The notes: generated from the sequence alone by a model not told the origin. A stretch of 64,000 bases of DNA from Maribellus comscasis (GCF_009762775.1 NZ_CP046401.1:6274001-6338000), one strand, 5' to 3'. Counted from the stretch's first letter, positions 51,346 to 60,314 are shown. Made by a program: numbers and translations.

Positions 51346-54300
51346 ATGAAAAAGATTTTACCTGTTTTTATCCTGATTACCATTTTGTTGTCTTGTGGAA
51401 AAGAGAACAATAAAGAACCGGAGAAAATTAACAGCTTCCGAAAGATGAAAAAGGAGTTTCAGAATCCATCTGCCGGATATCGAACCGCTCCCTTTTGGGT
51501 ATGGAATTCAAAAATAACAAAACAGGATATTGATAAAACACTGGAAGAATATAAAAATAAAGGGCTTGGCGGTGTTTTTATTCACCCGCGCTATGGATTA
51601 ATTACAGAGTACTTGTCGGAAGAATGGTGGGAGTTGGTGGAGTATTCGCTTCAAAAAGCCGGGGAATTGGATTTAAAAATCTGGATTTATGATGAAAATT
51701 CATTTCCAAGTGGTTTTGCCGGTGGGCATGTTGCGGCTGAAATGCCCGAATCAAACAGTGAAGGGATTCGGCTAAAGTCTCATTTTATGGATGTATTGGA
51801 GCTTCCTGAAAATGCCAGGGTGAAACATGTATTTAAGAAAGAAGCGAGCCTATGGAAGGAAATAACAGAAATAAGCGGCAATGAGAAAGGCAGGGAAGGG
51901 GAGTATTGTGTTTTGATTTTGGAAGATTATGAAAAATCAAAGTGGTTTGGCGGCTATTCTTATGTTGATTTGTTGAAACCGGGTGTTACTGAAAAGTTTA
52001 TCGAGATAACCATGCCGGGCTATGAGCAAACCCTTGGCAGGGAATTTGGAAAACGTGTCCCCGGCATTTTTACCGATGAACCAAATACAAACACCCGAAG
52101 CCATGGAACAATCCGGTACACACCTGATTTATATGAGCAATTTGAAAAACGATGGGGATATAAACTGGAGCCTCATTTGATGTCGCTGATAACAGAAACC
52201 GGTGACTGGAAAAAAGTGAGACACGATTATCAATCTGTTATTTTACAGTTGTTTATCGATCGCTGGTCGAAACCCTGGTACAAATACACCGAAGAAAATA
52301 ATCTGGCCTGGACCGGGCACTACTGGGAACATGGCTGGCCAAGTCCGCAGGAAGGACCGGATAACATGGCGATGTATGCCTGGCATCAGCAACCCGCAAT
52401 TGACATGCTTTTTAATGCAGAAGAACTTCGTCCGGACCAGTTTGGGAATGTTCGAAATGTAAAAGAGCTTTCATCGGTGGCTAATCAGTTTGGCCGGCAC
52501 CGCACATTAAGCGAAACATATGGCGCTGCAGGGTGGGAATTGACTTTCTTTGATATGAAACGTTTGGGGGACTGGGAGTATGTTTTGGGAGTCAATTTTA
52601 TGAATCAGCATCTTGCATACGTCTCTTTGGTGGGCGACAGAAAGCACGATTTTCCGCAGTCCTTTGGAACACACAGTCCTTACTGGGGTGTGTACAAATA
52701 TCTCGCTGATTATTTTGCCCGTTTGTCAGTGGCACTTTCCTCTGGTGTTCAAAACAATAAAATAGTAGTGATTGAGCCAACCACCACAGCCTGGATGTAT
52801 TACAATCCGCAGGGAGAGAATAACAAATTGCAGGAGATAAAAACAAAATTTGAGCCCTTTTTGGACCAATTGGAGCGCTGGCAGGTGGAATACGATTTGG
52901 GGTGCGAAGACATTATCAACCGCCATGGTGAAATAGTGGGTAACAATTTTGTGATTAATCAGGCAGAATACGAAATCGTTATTTTACCACCAGGACTGGA
53001 GAATTTGGATAAATCAACTTTTCACCTGTTGCAGGAATTTGCCAAAAATGGAGGAGAAATCATTCAATTGGGGAATCTTCAGTTTGTTGACGGAGAAAAG
53101 GCTTCTTTTGATGATCTGCAAAAGAATGAAAACTGGAAAAATGTAAAGTCCCTGAATCTTTCCTTTTTTGCGGATCTGGCAAAAAATGAAAATATTCAAT
53201 TTGAGCATCCGGATTCGATCGCCGGAAAGGTTTTTCATCAGCGAAGAGAATTAAAAGACGGACAGCTGCTTTTTATTTCCAATTTTGATAAAAACGAAAC
53301 AGCGGAAGTCAATTTGAAAATGAAAGGAAAAGGTGTCGTTTGTTTACATACGGAAAACGGAAAAACAGAAAATTATATTTTTGAACGCGAAGGCGGTAAT
53401 GTACATTTTTCAGCGACTCTGCCTCCTGCCGGAAGCCGTTTGTTTTTTATTTCAAAGTCAGGTAAAAAAAGCCCTGAACCAAAAGAGGAACGGGAAATGG
53501 AACTTTACGACGCAGGGGAAATGACCATAAAACCGGTGACACAAAATATACTGAACATCGATTATGTGGAACTAACTCTGGATACTTTTGACGCCGAACC
53601 GATGTATTTTTACGAAGCGGCCAACAAAATATGGCAACATCACGGTTACCCTGATAATCCATGGGTTTCGTCAAGTCAGTTTAAAACAGAACTGGTTGAT
53701 GCCGATACTTTTGGCGCAGGCAGCGGATTTACAGTTTGTTATCCTTTTACTGTTGATTCAGCCTTTTCATCAAAGAAAATTCAGCTTGTGGTGGAACAGC
53801 CCTGGTTGTATAAAATTTTGATCAATGGAAAACCGGTAACAGAACTGGAAGACAAAAACTGGATGGATAAAGATTTCCGTTTATTTGAAATCGGTAATTT
53901 GATTCAGGTGGGTCGAAATGAAGTGGTTTTAACGGCTTCTCCTTTTTCTGTTTATTGTGAACTGGAACCGGTTTATTTACTGGGCGATTTTGCTGTTGTT
54001 CCTACCAGCAACGGTTGGGTGCTAGAGAATTCTCTGGAATTGAAGTTAGGCCAGTGGAAAAACCAGGGAATGCCTTTTTACGGGCAAACCATAGCCTATT
54101 CAAAAAAGGTTCAGTTAAAACTGGAAACCGATTTTTTGGTGGAGTTAAATGCCTGGGAAGGAACCGTTGCCGAGATATTGGTGGATGAGGATCATCAGGG
54201 TATTTTGTATAAAAAACCTTATAAAATGAAAGTTACCGTGCCGTATGGAATTCACAATATTAAAGTGAAAATTACAGGTAGCAATAAAAATACATTTGGC

Positions 54301-54459
54301 CCGCACCATAACTTCACTACTCCGGGCCTGGTTACACCGTGGAGTTTTAAAACTGCGCCTGAAGTTCAGCCTTCCGGAAATGAATATGATCTGTTAAATT
54401 ATGGTTTGATGGAGGACTTTGAAATTTATAAATATGCAGAAAAAGAAATTGATTATTAA
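51346..54459 (+). CDS. GH106-like glycoside hydrolase (putative alpha-L-rhamnosidase), lipoprotein
   Basis: 1037-aa enzyme with a lipoprotein signal (Cys17, TILLSCGKE). The N-terminal two thirds follow the GH106-type pattern: PFWVWNSKITKQDIDKTLEEYKNKG, GGVFIHPRYGL, WIYDENSFPSGFAGG, PGIFTDEPN and WTGHYWEHGWPSPQ, with catalytic glutamates probably among these. The C-terminal third has galactose-binding-like beta domains (about 700-1010). Relatives remove terminal L-rhamnose from pectin, ulvan or similar glycans. It follows the coupled esterase/sulfatase genes by 161 nt and meets the leftward MBL gene tail to tail with a 4-nt overlap. Confidence 0.85.
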   Translation: MKKILPVFILITILLSCGKENNKEPEKINSFRKMKKEFQNPSAGYRTAPFWVWNSKITKQDIDKTLEEYKNKGLGGVFIHPRYGLITEYLSEEWWELVEYSLQKAGELDLKIWIYDENSFPSGFAGGHVAAEMPESNSEGIRLKSHFMDVLELPENARVKHVFKKEASLWKEITEISGNEKGREGEYCVLILEDYEKSKWFGGYSYVDLLKPGVTEKFIEITMPGYEQTLGREFGKRVPGIFTDEPNTNTRSHGTIRYTPDLYEQFEKRWGYKLEPHLMSLITETGDWKKVRHDYQSVILQLFIDRWSKPWYKYTEENNLAWTGHYWEHGWPSPQEGPDNMAMYAWHQQPAIDMLFNAEELRPDQFGNVRNVKELSSVANQFGRHRTLSETYGAAGWELTFFDMKRLGDWEYVLGVNFMNQHLAYVSLVGDRKHDFPQSFGTHSPYWGVYKYLADYFARLSVALSSGVQNNKIVVIEPTTTAWMYYNPQGENNKLQEIKTKFEPFLDQLERWQVEYDLGCEDIINRHGEIVGNNFVINQAEYEIVILPPGLENLDKSTFHLLQEFAKNGGEIIQLGNLQFVDGEKASFDDLQKNENWKNVKSLNLSFFADLAKNENIQFEHPDSIAGKVFHQRRELKDGQLLFISNFDKNETAEVNLKMKGKGVVCLHTENGKTENYIFEREGGNVHFSATLPPAGSRLFFISKSGKKSPEPKEEREMELYDAGEMTIKPVTQNILNIDYVELTLDTFDAEPMYFYEAANKIWQHHGYPDNPWVSSSQFKTELVDADTFGAGSGFTVCYPFTVDSAFSSKKIQLVVEQPWLYKILINGKPVTELEDKNWMDKDFRLFEIGNLIQVGRNEVVLTASPFSVYCELEPVYLLGDFAVVPTSNGWVLENSLELKLGQWKNQGMPFYGQTIAYSKKVQLKLETDFLVELNAWEGTVAEILVDEDHQGILYKKPYKMKVTVPYGIHNIKVKITGSNKNTFGPHHNFTTPGLVTPWSFKTAPEVQPSGNEYDLLNYGLMEDFEIYKYAEKEIDY

Positions 54460-55238
54460 AAGATAAATATCATACCGGTTTTTACCTGCTGAAATTTAAA
54501 ATTTTCAAAAAAAGCAGCCAACGCCGGCAAATCAGTGCAGTGAGAAGGACAGACATTTTTTACTGCATTTTTTTTGAAATATTCAATCGTTTTTTGTGTT
54601 TGCAGGTTGTTGTGTTTTAAATGAAAACCACCGATAACGGTATCGACCGACGAAATGCCTGTGACTTTTTTTGCATATTCCACAATGTTGCAAATTCCGG
54701 AATGGGAACAACCTGTTATTACAAGCAGCTTGTTGTTAATTACTGCTGCCAAAGCAGAATCATCTGGAATAAAATCGTCGTTTCCAAATTCGTCCTTAAA
54801 AGAAGTGGTTTGCGATTCAAAATCATTTTCCCGCGGAATTTCACCCAGAAACCAGAGATTCTCAGTGATTTTTAGCGGAGATGTCGTTTCTATCAACTCA
54901 AATTTCTCCGTAATTTTTTCCCTGGTGAATGTAAATCCAACAGGGGAGTGGTCTGTTTTTCGAAAGCGGTTGATAAAGGACGAAGGATGTGTAATAAGTA
55001 TTTTGTTTTCCAAATGTTGCAAACCATCAACATGATCCCAGTGGCCGTGGCTTAAAACCACTTTTTTTATTTCTGAATGAATATTTATACCCAGCTTTTC
55101 AGCGTTTTTCAGAAACACATCTGAATGACCGGTATCCCATAATATTTTTTCCCCGTCAATTTCAAGGAGGTAGGAGATTCCATGTTCTGCGAGAAAAGAA
55201 CCGCCGGCAACATTTTCGGTAAGTACGGTGAGTTTCAT
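54456..55238 (-). CDS. MBL-fold metallohydrolase (dihydropterin-phosphate-synthase-like group)
   Basis: 260 aa. The metal motif HGHWDH (His64, His66, Asp68, His69) follows a WDTGHSD strand, with CSHSGICN and a late GGFHL block; this arrangement is that of MBL proteins annotated as 7,8-dihydropterin-6-methyl-4-(ribofuranosyl)aminobenzene-phosphate synthase-like. The substrate is unknown. Its ATG overlaps the stop of the MFS gene by 4 nt, making it the last gene of the leftward Mrp/NifX-type operon. Its stop overlaps the end of the GH106-like gene. Confidence 0.85.
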   Translation of the reverse strand: MKLTVLTENVAGGSFLAEHGISYLLEIDGEKILWDTGHSDVFLKNAEKLGINIHSEIKKVVLSHGHWDHVDGLQHLENKILITHPSSFINRFRKTDHSPVGFTFTREKITEKFELIETTSPLKITENLWFLGEIPRENDFESQTTSFKDEFGNDDFIPDDSALAAVINNKLLVITGCSHSGICNIVEYAKKVTGISSVDTVIGGFHLKHNNLQTQKTIEYFKKNAVKNVCPSHCTDLPALAAFFENFKFQQVKTGMIFIF

Positions 55239-56455
55239 TTTTTACAATCAATTTTAAAGATGAAAAAGGCGGAGGATGCAATAATTATCATAAACAAAAT
55301 AAAAAACGACCGAAATCCCATGTGGCTGATTACGGCACCTCCCAAAAGTGGAAACAAAGCCGGAAGAATATTTCCTGCGCCGGCAAATCCCGTATATAAT
55401 GCGCGGTTTTCATTTCCCGATACTTCAAGTAAAAGGCCGCTCATACTCATTGTATACAAGGAATAAACAATACCTCCGATGATAAAAACGTATTTAATCA
55501 TCGAGGCATCTTTTATAAAAAAGGCAGTGGCTGCCAAAATCAACGACAAAATTACGTTGCTGTATAAAAGCACATTGTATTTTAATTTTTTGGCGCCCAG
55601 CAAAACCAGCAGGCTCACAAAAACAATCCCAATAACTTTGAAAATCAGGAAAATACCAGTATCATTACTTTGGGCTTTAAAAATTTCTTTGGCATATAAA
55701 ATCACAAATGGAAGAAAGGAAATGGCAATCCCCTGTGTGTTGATAAATCCCAGAAAATAGACGAGCTTTTTATTTTCATGCAATTCCCGTTTTAATACCT
55801 GAAAAAACTCTTTTATCCCGGATATCTTCATGGCAGAAGGAACCACTTCTTTTATACTCCAGAATCCTCCGGAAGCTATAAGCAAAAGTCCGCCGCCAAT
55901 AAAAAACATCAGTGCATAATTTACCGGGAACGCTTTCCAAACCAATACCTTTTTTACAAAAAAAGCAGAGATCAAAACGATGATTCCTGAAATAATTTGA
56001 AGGGATGAGAAAAATGATTTTCGTTTTTCCTGGTTGACTGATTTTCCTAAAATATCGGTATAACTTATGTTGGCAAATGCACCGGCCAGAGAAAAAAGAG
56101 CGATAAATACAAAGGCCAGCCAAATAACGTATCCGGTTTGTTCCCCGGTTAAAAGAAATAATAAAATGCCAAGCCCGATGAGCGAAAAAATCCGTGTGTT
56201 AATTCCTAACAAAAGATGTTTTCTTTTATAGGTTTTGTTACTTAAATACGGGGCAAAAAATAATTGGGTAAAACTGGAGCCTCCCAGCATAATTGCAGTC
56301 ATCAGCCCGATATGAAATGCGCTTCCACCTGCTTCTACCAGCATGGCCGGAATAATTGTATCCACATCCATAAAATTTTTGGCAAACGCCAGAAAAGTAG
56401 CGTGCCACAAAAAAGCTTTGAAATTATGGGTAGATATTTTTTCTGTTAAAGCCAT
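55235..56455 (-). CDS. MFS transporter
   Basis: 406-aa membrane protein with about 12 segments typical of the major facilitator superfamily (for example MFFIGGGLLLIASGGFW and VFIIGGIVYSLYTMSMSGLLLE). Loop 2-3 carries LSNKTYKRKHLL, related to the usual GxxxDRxGRR motif. The substrate cannot be deduced. It starts 30 nt after the NifX-like gene and overlaps the MBL gene by 4 nt, so it belongs to the metal-cluster operon; export or import of a cofactor or metal complex is an inference. Confidence 0.85.
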   Translation of the reverse strand: MALTEKISTHNFKAFLWHATFLAFAKNFMDVDTIIPAMLVEAGGSAFHIGLMTAIMLGGSSFTQLFFAPYLSNKTYKRKHLLLGINTRIFSLIGLGILLFLLTGEQTGYVIWLAFVFIALFSLAGAFANISYTDILGKSVNQEKRKSFFSSLQIISGIIVLISAFFVKKVLVWKAFPVNYALMFFIGGGLLLIASGGFWSIKEVVPSAMKISGIKEFFQVLKRELHENKKLVYFLGFINTQGIAISFLPFVILYAKEIFKAQSNDTGIFLIFKVIGIVFVSLLVLLGAKKLKYNVLLYSNVILSLILAATAFFIKDASMIKYVFIIGGIVYSLYTMSMSGLLLEVSGNENRALYTGFAGAGNILPALFPLLGGAVISHMGFRSFFILFMIIIASSAFFIFKIDCKK

Positions 56456-56485
56456 TGTTTAACGCAGCAGAGTATTCCTAAAAAA

Positions 56486-56908
56486 CTATTTAATTGCAAG
56501 TTTTAATACACCTGTGTTGATCCTGAAAAGCATGTGTCCCGATTTGCGGTTTTTTAACTCGTCTTTTATCCATTTCATATTTTTATTGAGAATTTCAACT
56601 ACCTGTTCCGGATTCTCTTTTTCAATAAGAACGGGGATAAAATCGTCGGTAACCAAACGCAGGTTTTTGCTGAATTGTTTGGAAACCAAAACAGTAACAT
56701 CTTTTGATTTTAAAAAAGAAACTATTCTTTCCCGTTTTTCTTTTATGTCAATATTTCCGGGGTTGGGAACCGGATTTTGAAATTCATCTATAAAAATCAA
56801 CTCTCCGTCAGAAAACTGGTAAATGGCAAATTTATCAGCATCTCCAAAAATATTATTTATAAATATATTTTCATTGCTTAAGGCAAAAGCAAAAACTATC
56901 CTTTTCAT
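56486..56908 (-). CDS. NifX-like metal-cluster-binding protein
   Basis: 140 aa with a NifX/ORP (dinitrogenase iron-molybdenum cofactor-binding) fold: MKRIVFAFALSNENIFINN, FGDADKFAIYQFSDGELIFIDE, and a DVTVLVSKQFSKNL segment where relatives bind clusters. It has no cysteines, and a C-terminal helix of about 25 residues is added. Overlaps the upstream ATPase gene by 4 nt. Confidence 0.75.
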   Translation of the reverse strand: MKRIVFAFALSNENIFINNIFGDADKFAIYQFSDGELIFIDEFQNPVPNPGNIDIKEKRERIVSFLKSKDVTVLVSKQFSKNLRLVTDDFIPVLIEKENPEQVVEILNKNMKWIKDELKNRKSGHMLFRINTGVLKLAIK

Positions 56909-57783
56909 ACACTAAAATGCTCTGTGATTTGATTCCAAATGTAGTAAATCTCTTTGCTAAAATTACATTTTGGAGAAAATTCAACAATAGTTTTTTCAAA
57001 TATTATTGATTTAACTACATTTTTATCGAAATTGATTTTCCCGGCCAGTCTGATGTGGTTCTCAGAAAGATATTGAATTACATTTTCAGATACTTTGGGA
57101 TTCAGGTCGTATTTATTAATTACGGCGAAAACCGGAATTTCAAAATTACGAACCAGCTCCATTAATCGTTTTGCGTCGTGCAGACCGGAAAGTGTGGGTT
57201 CAATAACCATCAAAACCAAATCAGTTCCTGTAACAGAAGAGATCGCCGAACAGCCGATTCCCGGGGGGCCGTCGTTAATAATAAAATCGGCGTTGATATC
57301 CAGTGCAATCTCCTTGGCTTTCTCCCGAATTCGTGTAACCAGTTTCCCGGAGTTTTCTTCACCGGGGCCCATTTTAGCATGAACCAGTTTTCCAAAACGC
57401 GTGTTGGAAACATACCACGAATTATTTGTGTTCTCAAAAACCTGAATCGCATTTTCAGGGCAAATTCGTTCACACAACCGGCAGCCTTCACATTGAAAAG
57501 GGTTGATTTTATACTGCTTTTTTGTATTAAAATGAATTGCATCAAAACGGCATTTTTCTGCACATAAGCCGCAGTTTGTGCAACTTTCCGATTGTATTTC
57601 TGCTTTATTTCCACTGCTAAAAGAGTGGCTTTCCTTTATTTCAGGTTGAAAAATCAGATGCAAATCGGCAGCATCTACATCGTTATCGCAAAACACGGCA
57701 TTTTGCGCAACAGAGGCGAGGGCAGCAGCAAATGTTGTTTTTCCGGCTCCTCCTTTTCCGCTTAAAACTGTAATTTCTTTCAT
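56905..57783 (-). CDS. MinD/Mrp-type ATPase with ferredoxin insert, second copy
   Basis: 292-aa P-loop ATPase: deviant Walker A GKGGAGKT (residues 9-16), CDNDVDAADLH, and INDGPPGIGC. Two [4Fe-4S] motifs are inserted after the first strands: CTNCGLCAEKC (68-78) and CEGCRLCERIC (99-109), as in the ATPases of the ORP complex. Such proteins load or transfer iron-sulfur or mixed-metal clusters. Its ATG overlaps the stop of the partner ATPase by 4 nt; the two are probably a heterodimer. Confidence 0.9.
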   Translation of the reverse strand: MKEITVLSGKGGAGKTTFAAALASVAQNAVFCDNDVDAADLHLIFQPEIKESHSFSSGNKAEIQSESCTNCGLCAEKCRFDAIHFNTKKQYKINPFQCEGCRLCERICPENAIQVFENTNNSWYVSNTRFGKLVHAKMGPGEENSGKLVTRIREKAKEIALDINADFIINDGPPGIGCSAISSVTGTDLVLMVIEPTLSGLHDAKRLMELVRNFEIPVFAVINKYDLNPKVSENVIQYLSENHIRLAGKINFDKNVVKSIIFEKTIVEFSPKCNFSKEIYYIWNQITEHFSV

Positions 57784-58649
57784 CGCAAGGCCAGTTTTAA
57801 TTCCAGTTTTTGAATCAGTTCTTTGTATATTTCCTCAATTTCATCCGGAATGTTTTCTAAAATATCTCCCGATGCATATTTCCCTGCATACGATTTATCA
57901 AAAGGAATTTCAGCCAGAATATCGATGTTGTAATGAACCAAAAATTCATAAACATTACGATTTCCCAGCCCGGCTTTATTGATGATTACACCAAATGGTA
58001 TTTGCAAATCCAATAACAGCTCAACAGTAATTTTCAGGTCGTGTAAACCGAAAGGAGTGGGTTCAGTTACCAGAATAACGTAATCAGCATCAGCAACAGT
58101 TTCTACCACCGGGCAGCTTGTGCCCGGAGGTGCATCAAATATTACGATTTCTGAATTTGGATTTGTTTCTTTCTTCACCTTTTTGATTAATGAAGTTTGC
58201 ATAGAAGAACCGACTTTCAGGCGTCCTTCTGTTAAACCCAAACCGATTCCTGTATCCAGATATTTTATTTGTCCCAGCGTTTGGTTCTGTTCGCTGATTG
58301 CACCAAAATTACAAGCTTCCAAACAAGCTCCGCAGGAGTGGCATAAATCAGCATTTACCCCGGCAAATTTTAATGCTTTTACGATGGATATAGCATTGAA
58401 CTCGCACCAATTTGAACACTTTTTGCAAAATGTGCATTTTCCCGGATTTATCTCAGGAACAGAAAGAAATACTTCCTTTTCTCTTTTTGTTTCCGCTCCG
58501 GGGAAGAATAAGGCATCGTTTGGTTCCTCAACATCACAGTCCACAAGTTGAACTGCTTTGTTGAAGAACTTCTCTATAAAAAAGTATAAGTTAATTGAAA
58601 CGGTAGTTTTTCCTGTTCCACCTTTTCCACTTGCAACCGCAATCTTCAT
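57780..58649 (-). CDS. MinD/Mrp-type ATPase with ferredoxin insert, first copy
   Basis: 289-aa paralogue of the next gene: Walker A GKGGTGKT (residues 9-16), VDCDVEEPND and FDAPPGTSC. Ferredoxin insert with CTFCKKCSNWC (about 73-83) and CHSCGACLEAC (102-112). Pairs of this kind of ATPase are known beside NifX/ORP-type proteins in sulfate reducers and other anaerobes, where they assemble metal clusters. Start ATG at 58649; 63 nt after the NifX-type gene. Confidence 0.9.
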   Translation of the reverse strand: MKIAVASGKGGTGKTTVSINLYFFIEKFFNKAVQLVDCDVEEPNDALFFPGAETKREKEVFLSVPEINPGKCTFCKKCSNWCEFNAISIVKALKFAGVNADLCHSCGACLEACNFGAISEQNQTLGQIKYLDTGIGLGLTEGRLKVGSSMQTSLIKKVKKETNPNSEIVIFDAPPGTSCPVVETVADADYVILVTEPTPFGLHDLKITVELLLDLQIPFGVIINKAGLGNRNVYEFLVHYNIDILAEIPFDKSYAGKYASGDILENIPDEIEEIYKELIQKLELKLALR

Positions 58650-58712
58650 TTTTTATGTAATAAAATGGTTTTAATCGGATAGTAGAAGTTGTTGTTGCAG
58701 TTTATTCAGGTT

Positions 58713-59054
58713 TTAATGGTCGCAATAATTTGCCGTAAACTGAATCGAGTCATTTAGAAATCCTTCGGCAAGTTGTTTGGCATCCATTTTGGGGGCACCT
58801 ACAAAAACATTCACCTTATGATGGTTGAATATTTGAATGGCCCTGTTTCCCATCCCTCCTGCAAGTACATCGCTTACACCTTTTTCTGCCAGCCATTTTG
58901 GTAGTAATCCCGGTTCGTGTGGCGGGGGTACTATTTTTTCTTCTGACAGAATTGTATTTTCCCTGATTTCAAATACTGCAAAGAATTTACAATGACCAAA
59001 ATGACCATCTAAAATCATGTGGTTATCAACTGGTACAGCTATCTTTTTATTCAT
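58713..59054 (-). CDS. NifX/ORP-like dinitrogenase-cofactor-fold protein
   Basis: 113 aa from the ATG at 59054 (MNKKIAVPVDNHMILDGHFG, HCKFFAVFEI); an upstream ATG at 59087 adds 11 unlikely residues. Typical ORP-fold blocks: GHFGHCKFFAVFEI, PPPHEPGLLPKWLAEKGVSD and LAGGMGNRAIQIF. His-rich sites (HFGHC, NHHKV) are the likely metal ligands. Second NifX-type protein of the operon. Confidence 0.88.
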   Translation of the reverse strand: MNKKIAVPVDNHMILDGHFGHCKFFAVFEIRENTILSEEKIVPPPHEPGLLPKWLAEKGVSDVLAGGMGNRAIQIFNHHKVNVFVGAPKMDAKQLAEGFLNDSIQFTANYCDH

Positions 59055-59125
59055 TTTTTTGTTTTGAGTGACTAAAAATAATCGCACTGCAAAAGCAGTA
59101 CGATTATCCGGAAGTCAGTTTGTAT

Positions 59126-59350
59126 CTATCTTTGTCTTCTTCCCCTTCCACGACCAAAACTGAGCCCATCACCCGAACTCTTCCAGCCGTCTTCCGTTTT
59201 AAATTTTCTCTGTCTTCCTCCGCCAAATCCTCTTCCTCGTCCGCGAGGCATTTCTTCCACAGTGTTTTCGAGCTCTTGTCTGCATCTTCCCATTTTTCTT
59301 CCGGTTTGGGAGCCTTGTCCCATTGGACCGGTTTTGTCTAATCCTGGCAT
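59126..59350 (-). CDS. DUF5320 small Gly/Arg-rich protein
   Basis: 74 aa starting MPGLDKTGPMGQGSQTGRKM and GRC, the signature of DUF5320 proteins, which occur next to NifX-type and ORP genes in anaerobes. The C-terminal half is Arg/Gly-rich (RGRGRGFGGG and GRGRGRRQR). Function unknown. 5 nt downstream of the first NifX-type gene. Confidence 0.85.
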   Translation of the reverse strand: MPGLDKTGPMGQGSQTGRKMGRCRQELENTVEEMPRGRGRGFGGGRQRKFKTEDGWKSSGDGLSFGRGRGRRQR

Positions 59351-59355
59351 CGCTT

Positions 59356-59673
59356 TTAATTATTAATCATTTCAATAATGTCTTTTACTGATTTGTTCTT
59401 TTCATCCATAATAATCATTTGGATGTTAAATTTTTCGAGTAAAGATTTGGCTTTAGGCCCAAAATCTCCCGAAATAACGCGGTTTGCTTCCATCTCTGCA
59501 ACGGCTTCAACTGCCTTTGTTCCGGCACCTCCGTTTGCATTTTTGCTTTGGTTTTCAAAAAAAATAGTACTCTTGTTGGCAGGGTCATAAATACAAAACC
59601 ATCCACATCGTCCAAAACGTAAATCGAATTTTGAATTTAAACTGTTACCCGTAGAAGTGATTACAACTTTCAT
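59356..59673 (-). CDS. NifX/ORP-like protein, first gene of the operon
   Basis: 105 aa: MKVVITSTGNSLNSKFDLRF, GRCGWFCIYD, KNANGGAGTKAVEAVAE and VISGDFGPKAKSLLEKF, the full pattern of the dinitrogenase-iron-molybdenum-cofactor/ORP fold. FGRCGWF holds a Cys near a possible cluster site. It is preceded by a well-formed promoter (59744-59774) and leads the eight-gene leftward operon. Confidence 0.9.
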   Translation of the reverse strand: MKVVITSTGNSLNSKFDLRFGRCGWFCIYDPANKSTIFFENQSKNANGGAGTKAVEAVAEMEANRVISGDFGPKAKSLLEKFNIQMIIMDEKNKSVKDIIEMINN

Positions 59674-59743
59674 AGTTTACATTTCTGTTTGTTAATATAA
59701 GAATGTCGGCAAATTGTAATTGAACTTGTTGTTGTTTCAAAGA

Positions 59744-59774
59744 CAAAAATAAGTAAAAACATATGAAATGCAAA
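59744..59774 (-). promoter_or_regulatory. Bacteroidota promoter for the Mrp/NifX operon
   Basis: On the minus strand TTTG (59774-59771) and TATTTTTG (59751-59744) are separated by 19 nt, matching the -33 TTTG and -7 TAnnTTTG consensus. This gives a leader of about 60-70 nt before the ATG at 59673. Confidence 0.75.
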
Positions 59775-59932
59775 ATATAAAATGAACAAAAGTTTATTAA
59801 AATATATTTTTTATTTGTGTATAATATTGTTTTTTAGTTTTTTGTGTTGTTTTTTTGTTTTTATTTTGTGCAAATATATGGATGTTTTTGTTTAATTTTT
59901 CGCTGAATAGTTTTTGTTTTTCCAAAAAAGCT

Positions 59933-59940
59933 TAAATTTG
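59933..59940 (+). promoter_or_regulatory. Candidate -7 box of tRNA-Pro
   Basis: TAAATTTG, 15 nt upstream of the tRNA. A TTTG lies 16 nt before it, a little closer than usual for a -33 box. Confidence 0.5.
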
Positions 59941-59955
59941 CAGCACTTAAAAATT

Positions 59956-60033
<78 letters not shown>

Positions 60034-60053
60034 AAGGGAATTCAAAGGATATC

Positions 60054-60089
60054 AAAAGTCCGCAAACGCCAGTGTTTGTGGGCTTTTTT
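60054..60089 (+). terminator. Terminator after tRNA-Pro
   Basis: AAAAGTCCGCAAAC (60054-60067) pairs with GTTTGTGGGCTTTT (60074-60087) with two G-T wobbles, followed by T residues. Confidence 0.85.
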
Positions 60090-60142
60090 GATTTTTTAAC
60101 ATATCATTTAGACCATTAAAAACCAGTTCTCACGTGAACTAT

Positions 60143-60180
60143 AAGGTGACCTGAATATTTTATTAGATTTAGGTCACCTT
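60143..60180. repeat. Inverted AGGTGACC repeats near the integrase
   Basis: AAGGTGACCT (60143-60152) and AGGTCACCTT (60171-60180) are perfect inverted 10-mers 18 nt apart. Further copies of the motif lie at 60269-60290. Probable integrase arm-type binding sites. Confidence 0.7.
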
Positions 60181-60268
60181 TTATTCTGTACACCCAGTTA
60201 ATGCTGATGTTACAGACGATTATTATTTAGTTTCATTTGATTTAATTTGAATTGAAATGGAACTTTTC

Positions 60269-60290
60269 AGGTGACCTATATGGTGACCTT
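60269..60290 (+). repeat. Direct GGTGACCT repeats
   Basis: AGGTGACCT (60269-60277) and GGTGACCTT (60282-60290), 12 nt apart, same word as the inverted pair upstream. They sit just before the integrase ATG and may also regulate it. Confidence 0.7.
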
Positions 60291-60314
60291 CTTAATGGTT
60301 TATTTTAATTTGAT

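Noticed and set aside
46155..54459. A complete polysaccharide-utilisation locus
   Set aside because: No SusC/SusD pair, no hybrid regulator and no sulfatase-maturing enzyme lie nearby; only an enzyme operon can be claimed.
57095..57567. Rightward frames opposite the second MinD-type ATPase
   Set aside because: Antisense to a strongly conserved P-loop/ferredoxin gene; no motifs of their own.
54456..59673. A nitrogenase cofactor locus
   Set aside because: Only NifX-fold proteins are present; no nifH, D, K, E, N or B genes, so the ORP/Mrp-type reading fits better.
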